The translations under genes and the position numbers were made by a program. 64,000 nt of DNA. It comes from Mesorhizobium atlanticum. GTDB taxonomy: Bacteria; Pseudomonadota; Alphaproteobacteria; Rhizobiales; Rhizobiaceae. Positions 1 through 8,472 of the stretch are shown here, one piece after another (position 1 is the first letter of the stretch; every line of letters starts with the position of its first letter). The stretch lies in NCBI RefSeq assembly GCF_003289965.1, contig NZ_QMBQ01000004.1:496001-560000 (forward strand), given 5' to 3'. The notes under the pieces are model-generated. The model was not told the DNA's origin. It searched no databases and saw only the letters and a program-made list of their open reading frames with translations.

Positions 1-78
1 CAGACCACACCAGGGAACAAGGGCCGGCGCGATGGCGAACCTTTGCGCGGATGGTGCGATCGCGGCCGGCGCCGTCAT
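1..78 (-). CDS. ABC transporter permease, glycine betaine/proline type (partial, N-terminus only)
   Basis: Only the first 26 codons are in the window; the gene runs off the left edge. The start ATG overlaps the stop of the upstream ATPase gene in an ATGA arrangement, which is typical of translational coupling. The visible residues (MTAPAAIAPSAQRFAIAPAL and on) are a hydrophobic-leaning N-terminus with no diagnostic motif. The permease call rests on gene order: in ProX-ProV-type operons the remaining component is the inner-membrane permease. Function is therefore inferred from context and not read from sequence. Confidence 0.6.
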   Translation of the reverse strand, partial: MTAPAAIAPSAQRFAIAPALVPWCGL

Positions 79-1145
79 GAGCTTTTTCGCCTCGCCTGTT
101 CGCGCTCCAGCACCGCAAGCACCGCGCCGGCGTTGAGCACCGCCGGCGGGTTGTCGCCGTCGCCGGTAACGGCGAACCCGCCGACACCGGAGGCGAGCTG
201 GGGGATCAACGCTTCGAGGCTGGTGTCGGCGGCGACGCTGCGCTCCGGCAGCGCCGCGCCATTGGCCGGCGTGGCGATGTCGCCGGCGGTGATCACGCGC
301 AGCAGAGGCATGTCCTCGGTGAACTGCGCGACATAGTCGTCGGCCGGGTTGAGCACGATGTCGGCGGGGCGGCCGATCTGCACGATCTTGCCCGCCCGCA
401 TGATCGCCAGCCGGTCGGCCAGGCGGAAGGCCTCGGCGATATCGTGCGTGATGAAGATGATAGTCTTCTTCAGCATGCGCTGCAGCCGCAGGAACTCGTC
501 CTGCATCTGCTTGCGGATCAGCGGATCGAGCGCCGAGAACGGCTCGTCGAGGAACCAGAGCTCCGGGCCCACCGCGAGCGACCGGGCGATGCCGACGCGC
601 TGCTGCTGGCCGCCGGAGAGCTGGTGCGGGAAGGACGCCTCGCGGCCTTCGAGCCCGACCAGCGCGATCATCTCGCGGGCGCGGGCCTCACGCTCCTTCG
701 CCGGCTTGCCCTGGATCTTCAGCGGGAAGGCGACATTGTCGAGGACGGTGAGATGCGGCAGCAGGCCGAAATTCTGGAACACCATGCCCATGGCGTGACG
801 GCGCAGCTCGATGAGTTCCTTACCGCTGGCGGCGAGCAGGTTCCTGCCGTCGAGCAGTATCTCGCCGGCGCTCGGCTCGACCAGACGCGACAGGCAGCGG
901 ACCAAGGTGGACTTGCCGGAGCCGGAAAGGCCCATGATGACGAAAATCTCGCCGGTTGCCACCTCGAAGCTGGCATCGACCACGGCCGGCAGATGCGCTT
1001 CGGCACGCAGACGCTCGGCCAGCGCATCGGGGTCGATGACATAGCCGCGCGAGTCGAAATAATAGTCCGGACGCCGGCCGTAGACCTTCCAGACATTGCG
1101 GCACGCAAGCTTTATCGGGCGTGAGGCGGCGGTCATCGGAGCCAT
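75..1145 (-). CDS. Glycine betaine/proline-type ABC transporter ATP-binding protein
   Basis: ATPase that would drive uptake of a quaternary amine such as glycine betaine, choline or proline betaine at the inner membrane. The 356-residue protein has Walker A GLSGSGKST at residues 72-80, a signature LSGGQQQR and Walker B LDEPFSALDP. The long N-terminal stretch before Walker A (DYYFDSRGYVIDPDALAERL) is characteristic of the ProV/ChoV branch. The C-terminal ~90 residues look like a reduced CBS-type regulatory region. It lies 83 bases after the binding-protein gene and overlaps the next gene by 4 bases, so it is part of one operon. The exact substrate is not determined by the sequence. Confidence 0.9.
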   Translation of the reverse strand: MAPMTAASRPIKLACRNVWKVYGRRPDYYFDSRGYVIDPDALAERLRAEAHLPAVVDASFEVATGEIFVIMGLSGSGKSTLVRCLSRLVEPSAGEILLDGRNLLAASGKELIELRRHAMGMVFQNFGLLPHLTVLDNVAFPLKIQGKPAKEREARAREMIALVGLEGREASFPHQLSGGQQQRVGIARSLAVGPELWFLDEPFSALDPLIRKQMQDEFLRLQRMLKKTIIFITHDIAEAFRLADRLAIMRAGKIVQIGRPADIVLNPADDYVAQFTEDMPLLRVITAGDIATPANGAALPERSVAADTSLEALIPQLASGVGGFAVTGDGDNPPAVLNAGAVLAVLEREQARRKSS

Positions 1146-1159
1146 CCATGCGACTTGCT

Positions 1160-1191
1160 TGCCCGGCTCCGCGCTCCGCGGAAGCCGGGCA
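1160..1191 (-). promoter_or_regulatory. Intercistronic stem-loop after the betaine-type binding-protein gene
   Basis: Inverted repeat with outer arms TGCCCGGCT and AGCCGGGCA and inner arms CCGCG/CGCGG, lying in the 83-base gap between the binding-protein gene and the ATPase gene. It lacks a following T-run, so it is more likely an mRNA-stabilising or attenuating hairpin than a full terminator. The same layout recurs in four other transport operons in this window. Confidence 0.65.
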
Positions 1192-1228
1192 TCGATTGCC
1201 TTTCAGCCTTTTCGAGGCATCGGGTCGA

Positions 1229-2170
1229 TCAGCCCTTGGCGCCGTCGACCCAGGGCTTCCAAACCGCCTCGTTCTTGTCGATCCAAGCCTTGACCACGGC
1301 GTCGAGGTCCTCGCCCTTCTTGTCGACGGCAAGCATCATCTTCTCCTGCTCGCCGGCGTCCATCTTGAAGGCCTTGAGGAAGGCGTAGGCCGCCGGCCAT
1401 TTGGCGCCGAAGCCCGACCAGACGATCTTGTCGACATCGGGCGGGGTGATGCAGTGCTCGTTGGTCTGCTCCTTGCAGGGCGGCATCGTCACCCAACCTA
1501 CATCATTCTCGGCCAGCGCGTAATGCGGCCCCCAGAACATCATCACCAGCGGCGTCTTGGCGGCCTCTGCCGCCTCGAGTTCGGCCACCAGCGCGCCCTC
1601 GGAGCCGGACGGCACGGCCGTGTAGGGCATATTGTTATCGGCGATGATCGTTGCTGCGCGCGAACCCCAGTCGGCGGGGTAGTCAAGGAAGCGCGCATTG
1701 GGCGCGGTTTCCGGCGTCGACAGCGCCTTGACGCAGTCCGGCTTGTTGAGCGCCGTCCAGTCGGGCAGGCCGGGGCAGACCGTCTCCATGAATTTCGGGT
1801 AGATCCAGCCTTCGCGCGTCTTCAGATCGAGCTTGCCAATGTCTTCGATCTGCTTGGCGGCCAGGGTCTTCGGATAGATGTCGCCGACATTGTTCATCCA
1901 CACTTCCACCGAGGCGCTGAGCGAGCCGTCGGCGAGACCGGAGAACTGCGGGAAGTTGCCGGCGGTGACGTATTCGACCTTGTAACCGAGCTTCTCGAGA
2001 AGCTGTCCGGCGATGTGGGTGGAGACATGCGCACCGGTCCATTCCAGCATCGCAAGTTTGATCGGCTCGTCCTTGGCGCCGAGATCGGCGGCGGCGACCG
2101 GCGCGCTGGCGGCAAGCATCAGCGCCAGGCCAATTCCTGCACATCTCACTCTGTTGATCGTATTCGGCAT
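1229..2170 (-). CDS. Glycine betaine/proline-type ABC transporter substrate-binding protein
   Basis: Periplasmic receptor of the importer, first gene of the operon. The 313-residue protein has a clear Sec signal peptide with predicted cleavage after VAAA at residue 28. The mature part belongs to the OpuAC/ProX-type fold, with an early IKLAMLEWTGAHVSTHIAG segment and many Trp and Tyr residues of the kind that cage quaternary ammonium groups (for example WMNN, WIYP and WGPHYAL). Choline, glycine betaine or proline betaine are all possible ligands; sequence alone does not separate them. A stem-loop lies between this gene and the ATPase gene. Confidence 0.88.
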   Translation of the reverse strand: MPNTINRVRCAGIGLALMLAASAPVAAADLGAKDEPIKLAMLEWTGAHVSTHIAGQLLEKLGYKVEYVTAGNFPQFSGLADGSLSASVEVWMNNVGDIYPKTLAAKQIEDIGKLDLKTREGWIYPKFMETVCPGLPDWTALNKPDCVKALSTPETAPNARFLDYPADWGSRAATIIADNNMPYTAVPSGSEGALVAELEAAEAAKTPLVMMFWGPHYALAENDVGWVTMPPCKEQTNEHCITPPDVDKIVWSGFGAKWPAAYAFLKAFKMDAGEQEKMMLAVDKKGEDLDAVVKAWIDKNEAVWKPWVDGAKG

Positions 2171-2279
2171 GATGTTTCCCCTTGTCTGGTTGTTATGGTT
2201 CGAGATGAATTTCCATCCTCAATGGCGAGGCTGCCGCTAGCCTCTTTCCGCGCCACTCCCTGGCCGCCGGAAAATTCCG

Positions 2280-3317
2280 TTACCGCGCAAAGCTGATGAC
2301 GTACCTCCCTTTCGACTGGGCTCGTTCGAGAGCGACAAGTGCTGCCGACACGTCTTCCAGCCCGATGACTTCGACCGTCGTCTCAAGCGGCTTATCCGCG
2401 TGCATGGCGACCAGCTCGCGCATCTCCTGCCTTGTGCCGACGCTGGTGCCGGTGATGAGGACGCCGGTGGCCGTCAGCCATTCCTGGACGAGCGGCACCG
2501 GCTGGAAGACCATGGCCGCGGCGATGATCCTGCCGCGCGGCCGGATGCCCGCGACCATCGCGTCCCAGGTGGCGGTGGTCGGCGCGAAATTGATGCAGGC
2601 GTGATATTTTTCGCCCTTCGCCGCCAGCCGCGAGGGCAAGCCCGAGTCGGCGATTTCGGCTGCCGCCGCACCGTAGCGGCGGGCGATCTCCAGCTTCGCC
2701 GGGTCGCGGTCGACGGCGAGCACGCTGACGCCGAGCCGGCTGGCGATCTGCACGGCATAGAGGCCGAGGCCGCCGCAGCCGAAGACGATGCATTTTTCGC
2801 CGGCTTTCAGCGCCGCCCGTTTCACAGCGCCGTAAGCGGTGATGCCGGCGCACATCACCGGCGCGGTGGTCACCGGATCGATGGTTTCGGGAAGCGCCAC
2901 CGCGAAGCTCGCGTCGCAGACGACATACTCGGCAAAGGCGCCGGGCACGTTCAGACCATGCGCGCGATGGTGCTGGCAAAAGGACTCGTGGCCATCCAGG
3001 CATTCGTCGCAACGGCGGCAGGTGTCGTGGATCCAGGGCACGCCGGCACGATCGCCGAGCGACCAGCCGCCGACGCCCTCGCCGATCGCCTCGACGCGAC
3101 CGATGCCCTCATGACCCATGACAAAGGGGGAAGGCGCGTGCGGCGGAACGCTCTCACCGCGCCAGATATGCACGTCGGTGTGGCAGACGCCGCAAGCCTG
3201 CAGCCGCACCAATATCTGACCGGGGCCGGCGACGGGACGCGGCACACTGGTGATCTCGAGCGGCTCGCCGTAGCTTCCTAGGACCGCGGCCCGCATCGTT
3301 TTTGTGTGCGACGTCAT
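2280..3317 (-). CDS. Zinc-dependent alcohol dehydrogenase (MDR family)
   Basis: NAD(P)-dependent oxidation of a primary or secondary alcohol, cytoplasmic. Catalytic zinc ligands are visible as Cys45 (ACGVCHTD) and His69-Glu70 (GHEGIGRVEAIGEGV). A structural zinc lobe has Cys100, Cys103, Cys106 and Cys114. The Rossmann motif GCGGLGLYAVQIA follows. Length of 345 residues is normal for the family. I chose the start at 3317; an in-frame ATG at 3335 adds six residues, and the long open frame further upstream is antisense to the regulator gene. It is divergent from a BetI-like repressor, its probable regulator. The substrate is unknown. Confidence 0.85.
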   Translation of the reverse strand: MTSHTKTMRAAVLGSYGEPLEITSVPRPVAGPGQILVRLQACGVCHTDVHIWRGESVPPHAPSPFVMGHEGIGRVEAIGEGVGGWSLGDRAGVPWIHDTCRRCDECLDGHESFCQHHRAHGLNVPGAFAEYVVCDASFAVALPETIDPVTTAPVMCAGITAYGAVKRAALKAGEKCIVFGCGGLGLYAVQIASRLGVSVLAVDRDPAKLEIARRYGAAAAEIADSGLPSRLAAKGEKYHACINFAPTTATWDAMVAGIRPRGRIIAAAMVFQPVPLVQEWLTATGVLITGTSVGTRQEMRELVAMHADKPLETTVEVIGLEDVSAALVALERAQSKGRYVISFAR

Positions 3318-3378
3318 CGATCGTCCGTCAGGCATCTGCTTGCTTTCGCAGCGTAGGCCTGCCAAAATCATATGACAA

Positions 3379-3411
3379 TACAAAAATTTGTTAGAGCGTA
3401 CAAAATTTTCG
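3379..3411. promoter_or_regulatory. Candidate operator: two AT-rich direct repeats between the dehydrogenase and TetR genes
   Basis: Two near-identical half-palindromic units, TACAAAAATTTGT (3379-3391) and TACAAAATTTTCG (3399-3411), lie exactly 20 bases apart, about two helical turns. They sit in the divergent intergenic region just upstream of the regulator start, in a GC-rich genome where such AT blocks stand out. They are a plausible binding site for the adjacent TetR repressor controlling both genes. Confidence 0.45.
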
Positions 3412-3428
3412 TCGGGTATACGAAAGCC

Positions 3429-4067
3429 ATGGCGACCAGGACGAAGAAACAACGCACCCGCATCGAGGACATCAGGCGGGTCGAGCTGATCGAGGCGGCG
3501 CACCGCATCTTCCTGCGCGACGGGCTGAAGGGCCTGACGACGACCCGCATCTGCCACGAGGCCGGCATGTCGCAGGGTATCCTGACCTATTATTTCAAGG
3601 ACAAGGACCAGGTGCTGTTCGAGATGGTGCGCTACGCCAACCGCGTCCTGATGGACGCGGTGGTGATCAATCTGCGCCAGGCCGAAACACGATGGGAGCG
3701 CCTGACGGCGATCGTCGACGGCAATTTTCCGGAAGAAAAGTTCGAGCGCAGCATGGCCAATGCCTGGGTGTCGTTCTATGCGGAAGCCGCGCACAATCCG
3801 CGTTACGCTCGGCTGCAGGAGCTGTTCTACAAACGCTTGCGGTCGAATATCGGCTCGGCGCTTTCGCCGCTGTGGTCGAGAGAGGAGATCGACCATTTCG
3901 TGCGCGGCTTCGCGGCGATGCTCGACGGCTTCTGGCTGCGGCGCGGCCATTCCGACGAGGCCATTTCGCATCTGGAGGCGCGGGCGCTGCTCGTCGAGTA
4001 TTCGGAAAAGATGCTCGGCGCGGCCATGGTGTCGAAGCTGAAAAGGCTTCAGCTGCAGGCGGCGTGA
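3429..4067 (+). CDS. TetR-family transcriptional repressor, BetI-like
   Basis: DNA-binding repressor of 212 residues. The N-terminal helix-turn-helix spans about residues 15-60 (TTTRICHEAGMSQGILTYYF). The C-terminal ligand domain resembles BetI, the choline-responsive repressor: it keeps the LTAIVDGNF-type segment, the NAWVSFYAEA segment and FAAMLDGFWLRRG. I chose the ATG at 3429 because the upstream in-frame ATG at 3372 would place the candidate operator inside the coding region. It is divergent from the alcohol dehydrogenase and lies 1.2 kb from a betaine-type importer, so a link to quaternary-amine metabolism is possible but unproven. Confidence 0.82.
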   Translation: MATRTKKQRTRIEDIRRVELIEAAHRIFLRDGLKGLTTTRICHEAGMSQGILTYYFKDKDQVLFEMVRYANRVLMDAVVINLRQAETRWERLTAIVDGNFPEEKFERSMANAWVSFYAEAAHNPRYARLQELFYKRLRSNIGSALSPLWSREEIDHFVRGFAAMLDGFWLRRGHSDEAISHLEARALLVEYSEKMLGAAMVSKLKRLQLQAA

Positions 4068-4126
4068 CGTTTTGGAAGGCATCGCCGGCAGCGAGCGGTT
4101 GCAGGCTCTCCTTGCCGGCGCGGGTT

Positions 4127-4954
4127 TCACCATAAAGCTCCGCCGGTGATCTGGATATTTTCCATGGTGATCCCCTTGGCGAGGTCCGAGCAGAGGAAGA
4201 CGGCGAGCGCCGCGATCTCTTCCGGCTGCATCATCCGCCCCTGGGGGTTGCCCTTCCTGAACTCGTCCATCAGCTCCTCGGCGCTGCGGCCCTTGCCCTC
4301 GCGCTCGACCACTTGCGCGACGTTGCGGCGCATCAGCTCGGTCTCGACCCAGGTCGGGCTGATCATGACGCAGGTGACGCCGTGCGCTGCGCCTTCGAGC
4401 GCCACGCAGCGCGTCAGGCCGAGCAGGCCGGCCTTGGAGGCGCAGTAAGCTGGATTGTCCTTCCAGCCGACGGAAGCCGCCGTCGAGCCGATATTGACGA
4501 TGCGGCCCCAGCCGCGTTCGATCATGCCGGGCAGGACCGCACGGGTCGTACGGAACGCCCCGGTGAGGTTGGTGTCGACGATCTTGTCCCAGAGCTCGTC
4601 GGAATGGCCGCAGACCGGCTGTTCGGCGGTGGTGCCGGCGGCGTTGACCAGGATGTCGGCGGGACCAACGGCCGCCTGGGCTTCGGCGAAGAAGAGGTTG
4701 GTGAGGTCACTGTCACGTACGTCGAGATGCGCGGCATGGACCTTGGTGCCATGCGCGGCAAGCGACGACTTCACGCGTTCGATCTCGTCGGCGCCGGGAT
4801 AATAAGCGGCGTCCACCCTGCCCGCCTGCGGCGGCGCGACATAGGATCCGACGGCGACATTGGCGCCGGCCTTGGCGAGCGCCGTTGCTATCGCAAAGCC
4901 CATGCCGGAAAAGCCGCCGGTGACGATGGCGCTGCGGCCGGTGAGATTGGTCAT
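4127..4954 (-). CDS. SDR-family NAD(P)-dependent oxidoreductase, last gene of acetone carboxylase operon
   Basis: Short-chain dehydrogenase of 275 residues. It shows the cofactor motif TGGFSGMGFAIA near residue 12, NAAGT in mid-domain, and the catalytic YCASK tetrad segment. An insertion after the first beta-alpha unit (SYVAPPQAGRVDAAYYPGADE) makes it longer than a minimal SDR. It lies 18 bases behind another SDR and is the fifth gene of the acetone carboxylase operon. Context suggests oxidation of 2-propanol to acetone, or reduction of acetoacetate to 3-hydroxybutyrate; the sequence does not decide between them. Confidence 0.85.
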   Translation of the reverse strand: MTNLTGRSAIVTGGFSGMGFAIATALAKAGANVAVGSYVAPPQAGRVDAAYYPGADEIERVKSSLAAHGTKVHAAHLDVRDSDLTNLFFAEAQAAVGPADILVNAAGTTAEQPVCGHSDELWDKIVDTNLTGAFRTTRAVLPGMIERGWGRIVNIGSTAASVGWKDNPAYCASKAGLLGLTRCVALEGAAHGVTCVMISPTWVETELMRRNVAQVVEREGKGRSAEELMDEFRKGNPQGRMMQPEEIAALAVFLCSDLAKGITMENIQITGGALW

Positions 4955-4972
4955 TGCTGACGTGCTCCGTCT

Positions 4973-5743
4973 TCACACTGCAAGATAGCCTCCATCGACG
5001 ACCATTTCGGAGCCGGTGACGAATTTCGATTCGTCCGAAGCGAGGTAAAGGACCATCCAGGCGATGTCGTTCGGCTCGCCGAGGAAACCGATCGGATGAC
5101 GCGACAGCGCCTTCGCCTTCTCCTGATCGAGCGTGCCGAGATCGCGCAGATAGTTCTCGGTCTGCGGCGTCCAGATGTAGCCGGGATGGATGGAATTGCA
5201 GCGGATGCCGTAGCGCTGCTCGGCACAATGCACGGCGACCGCCTTGGTCAAGGTGCGCACGCCGCCCTTGGAGGCGCAGTAGGCGGCTAGGTCCGCCTCG
5301 CCGATGATGCCGTCTATTGAGGAGAGATTGATGATCGATCCGCCGCCGGATTTCTTCATCAGCTTGACTCCCTCCTGGCAGCCGAGGAACACGCCGTCGA
5401 GATTGACCGCCATGGTGCGCCGCCACTCTTCAAGCGACGTGTCCTCGATGTTCTTGGCGATGGCAATGCCGGCATTGTTGACCAGCACGTCGAGCCGTCC
5501 GAACCTTTGCTCGACCCCCGCCATGACGGCGGACCAATCGTCCGACTTCGAGACGTCATGGCGTAGCGCCAATGCCTCGCCGCCCGCCTTGACGATCTCC
5601 GCCGCCGTATTGCCGGCGAGGCTCTCGTCGATGTCGCTGACGACCAGCCTGGCGCCTTCCGATGCCAGCAAGAGCGACGACGCCCGTCCGAGGCCGAGCC
5701 CGGCCCCGGTGACGAGCGCCACCTTGCCTGCGACGCGGCCCAT
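4973..5743 (-). CDS. SDR-family NAD(P)-dependent oxidoreductase, fourth gene of acetone carboxylase operon
   Basis: Classical short-chain dehydrogenase of 256 residues with TGAGLGLGRASS for cofactor binding, NNAGIA, a catalytic Ser in INLSSIDG and YCASK. An Asp after the second strand (VVSDIDES) favours NAD over NADP. Its start is 6 bases from the stop of the gamma-subunit gene, so it is almost certainly co-transcribed with acetone carboxylase. Probable roles are 2-propanol dehydrogenase feeding acetone into the carboxylase, or a 3-hydroxybutyrate dehydrogenase acting on its acetoacetate product. Confidence 0.87.
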   Translation of the reverse strand: MGRVAGKVALVTGAGLGLGRASSLLLASEGARLVVSDIDESLAGNTAAEIVKAGGEALALRHDVSKSDDWSAVMAGVEQRFGRLDVLVNNAGIAIAKNIEDTSLEEWRRTMAVNLDGVFLGCQEGVKLMKKSGGGSIINLSSIDGIIGEADLAAYCASKGGVRTLTKAVAVHCAEQRYGIRCNSIHPGYIWTPQTENYLRDLGTLDQEKAKALSRHPIGFLGEPNDIAWMVLYLASDESKFVTGSEMVVDGGYLAV

Positions 5744-5749
5744 TGCGGA

Positions 5750-6256
5750 TCAGCCTCCCTTGTTCAAGGGCTCCAGCGGCTTGCCCAGCCAATCGCGGTA
5801 GAAACCTTCCAGATCGGGCTCGAAATCATGCACGATCGGATAGCCGGGCGCCGCCGCCTCGACCTCATGCAGCGTACCGCATTCCGGGCAGATGAATTCG
5901 CGGATCTCCATCCAGTCCGGGTCCGGCAGGTCGCTGTTGGGGTAGATCTCGCGCAGCGTCTCCTCGCTGTCGCGCACGATGATCGCGGCCTTCAGTTTCC
6001 AGTTCTTTCGGTAGTCGCCGAAGGAGTGGCCGCATTCGCATTTCGTCACCCGCTCATCGCCGCTCTGGCAGATGAAGAGGTGGTCGCCGACGGGCAGCAG
6101 GATCGGATCCTTCCAACCGACGCGCTCCTGCAGCACCGCGACATATTTGAAGAAACGATCGTCGTCCTTGTAGGCGCTCATGATGCGGCGCGTCTGCGGC
6201 CAGGGCAGCGTGCCGGCAACCAGATCGGCGATGACTTCCTTGCTGTATGAGGTCAT
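5750..6256 (-). CDS. acxC: Acetone carboxylase gamma subunit
   Basis: Small subunit of the ATP-dependent enzyme that carboxylates acetone to acetoacetate. The 168-residue length matches the family. Two Cys clusters are visible, Cys73/Cys75 (TKCECGHSFGDYRKNWK) and Cys123/Cys126 (ICPECGTLHEVE), consistent with the metal-binding role known for this subunit. The segment GDYRKNWKLKA is highly typical. It sits between the alpha-subunit gene and an SDR gene with only 6-base gaps. The presence of a gamma subunit separates true acetone carboxylase from the related hydantoinase/oxoprolinase enzymes, which lack it. Confidence 0.93.
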   Translation of the reverse strand: MTSYSKEVIADLVAGTLPWPQTRRIMSAYKDDDRFFKYVAVLQERVGWKDPILLPVGDHLFICQSGDERVTKCECGHSFGDYRKNWKLKAAIIVRDSEETLREIYPNSDLPDPDWMEIREFICPECGTLHEVEAAAPGYPIVHDFEPDLEGFYRDWLGKPLEPLNKGG

Positions 6257-6262
6257 GGTTCC

Positions 6263-8458
6263 TTACTCCGCGCCGAAGGTCGATTTTGCGTCGACATCCC
6301 AGAAGGCCGAAAAGTCCCTGGTGAAGCGCGGCGACAGCTTGATCGCGCTGGCATACATCTTCTTCACCTCGGGCGCGAAATCGGCCGCCTTCACCCGTTC
6401 GCGCTCCTTGGCCATCCACTCCGAAACCGGCTTCGCGCGCGCCAGGCGCTCTGCTCGCATCTCGGCGCGATGGCGTTTGGTGGCGTCCAGATTGGCGACC
6501 GGGAACCCCTCCTCGTCCTCATCGAGCACGATGCCGAAGATGCCTTCGGCAGCCTCCTTGGTAAGGAAACCGTTCTCGACATCCCAGGCGGTCTTCACCG
6601 GGTCGCGCTCCAGCACGTCGCCGTAGCCGCCGCCGCCATTGTAGGAGTGGGCGAAGACGTCGCCGGTCTTGTGCGGCGCGGTGATGTAAGGCCCTTCCAG
6701 CGTCACATGCTCGCCTTCCAGCCGCACTTCCAGCTCAGAGCGATATGGATTGGTGCCGGTGTGGTGCGCCAGCGGCGCGCCATTCTCAGCCAGCTCGAAG
6801 ATGTTCGAATCGCGAACCGCGCGGTGCTTCTGGCAGGTCGGCGCCGGATAGCCGCCGCAGAGACCGCCATTGTCGAACACCCGCGAGGAATGTTCAGACG
6901 TCACCAGCCGCAGATGATCGGTCTTCGAGACCAGCCAGGTCGACAGGAACGAGCAGCCGCCGCGATATTTGCCGGCTCCGCCGGAATTGGGAACGATCGA
7001 CCTGCCGATATAGAGCATCGGCATGTTCTGCTCCCATATCTCGATGTTGCCCATGTCGGATTCCGGGTTCCAGCCGACATAGGCGGTGTCGAGCCCGTCC
7101 TTGATGGCCAACGCGCCGGAGCCGGCGGCGGCGCATTCGAAATGCGCCATGCCGAAGGGCGTGCCGTACTGGCTGGTGCCCCCCATCTCGATCATCGGGC
7201 TGTTGACCTGGCCGACAAAGGCCTCCTCGACAAAGCCACGCGCGATGAAGGAGCGTGACAGGAGCCGCTGGAACACACCGTAGGCCGGCAGAAGCAGCGC
7301 CCAGGAGGTGGCCGTCGCCACCATCTCGTTGTCCGGGTTGGTCCAGGTGCCGTGCGGCAACTTCAGCTCGGTGGCCATCCAGGCGCCGTCATTGACCAGG
7401 CCCTCGAAATTCATGTGCTGGGTCAGCGTCACGAACATGCCGCCATCCATGCCGGCCGGCGTGCAGTTCATCGAATGGTAGCCCCAGGGCTGCGTGCCCT
7501 CGAAGTCCATGATGATCTTGCCATCCGAGGTGATCTCCATCTCGATCGGGATGTTGTAGAGCCAGTCGGGATCGCCGAGCGGCTGATAGCCCGGCTTGCC
7601 GGCGGTGACATGGCCGTAGAAGGTGTGGCCGCGATAGATGCCGGGCACGGTGAGCTGGCGGGTCCGCGCAAGCTGGGCGCGGCGGCCCTCCTCGATGAAT
7701 TCCTTCGATACCTGCATCCAGTAATCGAGGCCTATCTCGTCGATGAGCGCCTTGACGCTCTCGCGCATGTCGATGCACGACGCCACCTTGGCCTTCTCGT
7801 CCAGCACCCAGTAGATCGGCATGCGTAGATTGCGTTCGCAGCGGATGACGTAGTCGCGCCTGAGCTGGTCATTCTCGCCGACCTTCTCAGCGCAGACGAA
7901 CAGGCCCTCGGTGAAGCGCTCCTGCGCCAGCGCCACGTCCCCGCCGGGCGTGATGCCGCCGGCTTCGAGCTCGTGGCAGACGGCGCCGGCCCAGCCGACC
8001 AGCTTGCCGGAGTGGAAGATCGGCACCACGTCCATCACGTCCGGCACCTGCACGGTGCCGATGAAGGCATCGTTGTTGGCGAAGATGTCGCCGTCGCGGA
8101 TCTGCGGGTTCTCCTCGTAGCCGTTGCGGACCATCCATTTGATGAAGCGGCTCATCGTGTGCACATGCACCATGATGCCGTTGGAGAGCGCGATGGCGTC
8201 GCCTTCCGGCGTGTAGATGGCGACGACCATCTCGCCGACCTCGCGCACGCCGGGCGAGGCGGAGATGCGACGGGCCATCTCGCGGGCCGACACGCAATAG
8301 GCGCGCAATTTGGTGTGCAGCGTCTCGAACTTCAGCGGGTCCTGGTTGCGCAGATGGAGCTCGGTGATGCCATCGTAGCAGCCGGTCTCGTCCATCAGCC
8401 GTTCGGATTCGAGCAGCCTTTCGCGGATGCGCAGGGCCGAGGCGGGTTTGTCCAGCAT
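6263..8458 (-). CDS. acxB: Acetone carboxylase alpha subunit (hydantoinase B family)
   Basis: Large subunit of the alpha2beta2gamma2 acetone carboxylase, which carries the Mn-dependent carboxylation site in characterised enzymes. The 731-residue protein is a full-length HyuB-family member, with segments such as YTPEGDAIALSNGI, MVRNGYEENPQIRDGDIFA and HSYNGGGGYGDVLERDP. I set the start at 8458: it follows a GAGAAGG ribosome site and leaves 14 bases after the beta-subunit stop. An upstream in-frame start would overlap that gene. Flanked tightly by the beta and gamma genes. Confidence 0.93.
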   Translation of the reverse strand: MLDKPASALRIRERLLESERLMDETGCYDGITELHLRNQDPLKFETLHTKLRAYCVSAREMARRISASPGVREVGEMVVAIYTPEGDAIALSNGIMVHVHTMSRFIKWMVRNGYEENPQIRDGDIFANNDAFIGTVQVPDVMDVVPIFHSGKLVGWAGAVCHELEAGGITPGGDVALAQERFTEGLFVCAEKVGENDQLRRDYVIRCERNLRMPIYWVLDEKAKVASCIDMRESVKALIDEIGLDYWMQVSKEFIEEGRRAQLARTRQLTVPGIYRGHTFYGHVTAGKPGYQPLGDPDWLYNIPIEMEITSDGKIIMDFEGTQPWGYHSMNCTPAGMDGGMFVTLTQHMNFEGLVNDGAWMATELKLPHGTWTNPDNEMVATATSWALLLPAYGVFQRLLSRSFIARGFVEEAFVGQVNSPMIEMGGTSQYGTPFGMAHFECAAAGSGALAIKDGLDTAYVGWNPESDMGNIEIWEQNMPMLYIGRSIVPNSGGAGKYRGGCSFLSTWLVSKTDHLRLVTSEHSSRVFDNGGLCGGYPAPTCQKHRAVRDSNIFELAENGAPLAHHTGTNPYRSELEVRLEGEHVTLEGPYITAPHKTGDVFAHSYNGGGGYGDVLERDPVKTAWDVENGFLTKEAAEGIFGIVLDEDEEGFPVANLDATKRHRAEMRAERLARAKPVSEWMAKERERVKAADFAPEVKKMYASAIKLSPRFTRDFSAFWDVDAKSTFGAE

Positions 8459-8472
8459 GGCGTTCGCCCTTC

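Noticed and set aside
1121..2296. 391-codon open frame on the plus strand
   Set aside because: It is antisense to the betaine-type binding-protein gene. Its translation is rich in Arg, Gly and His with no family motif, as expected for a high-GC shadow frame.
3318..4133. N-terminal extension of the alcohol dehydrogenase frame by about 270 codons
   Set aside because: The extension is antisense to the TetR gene and lacks dehydrogenase features; the conserved enzyme begins near 3317.
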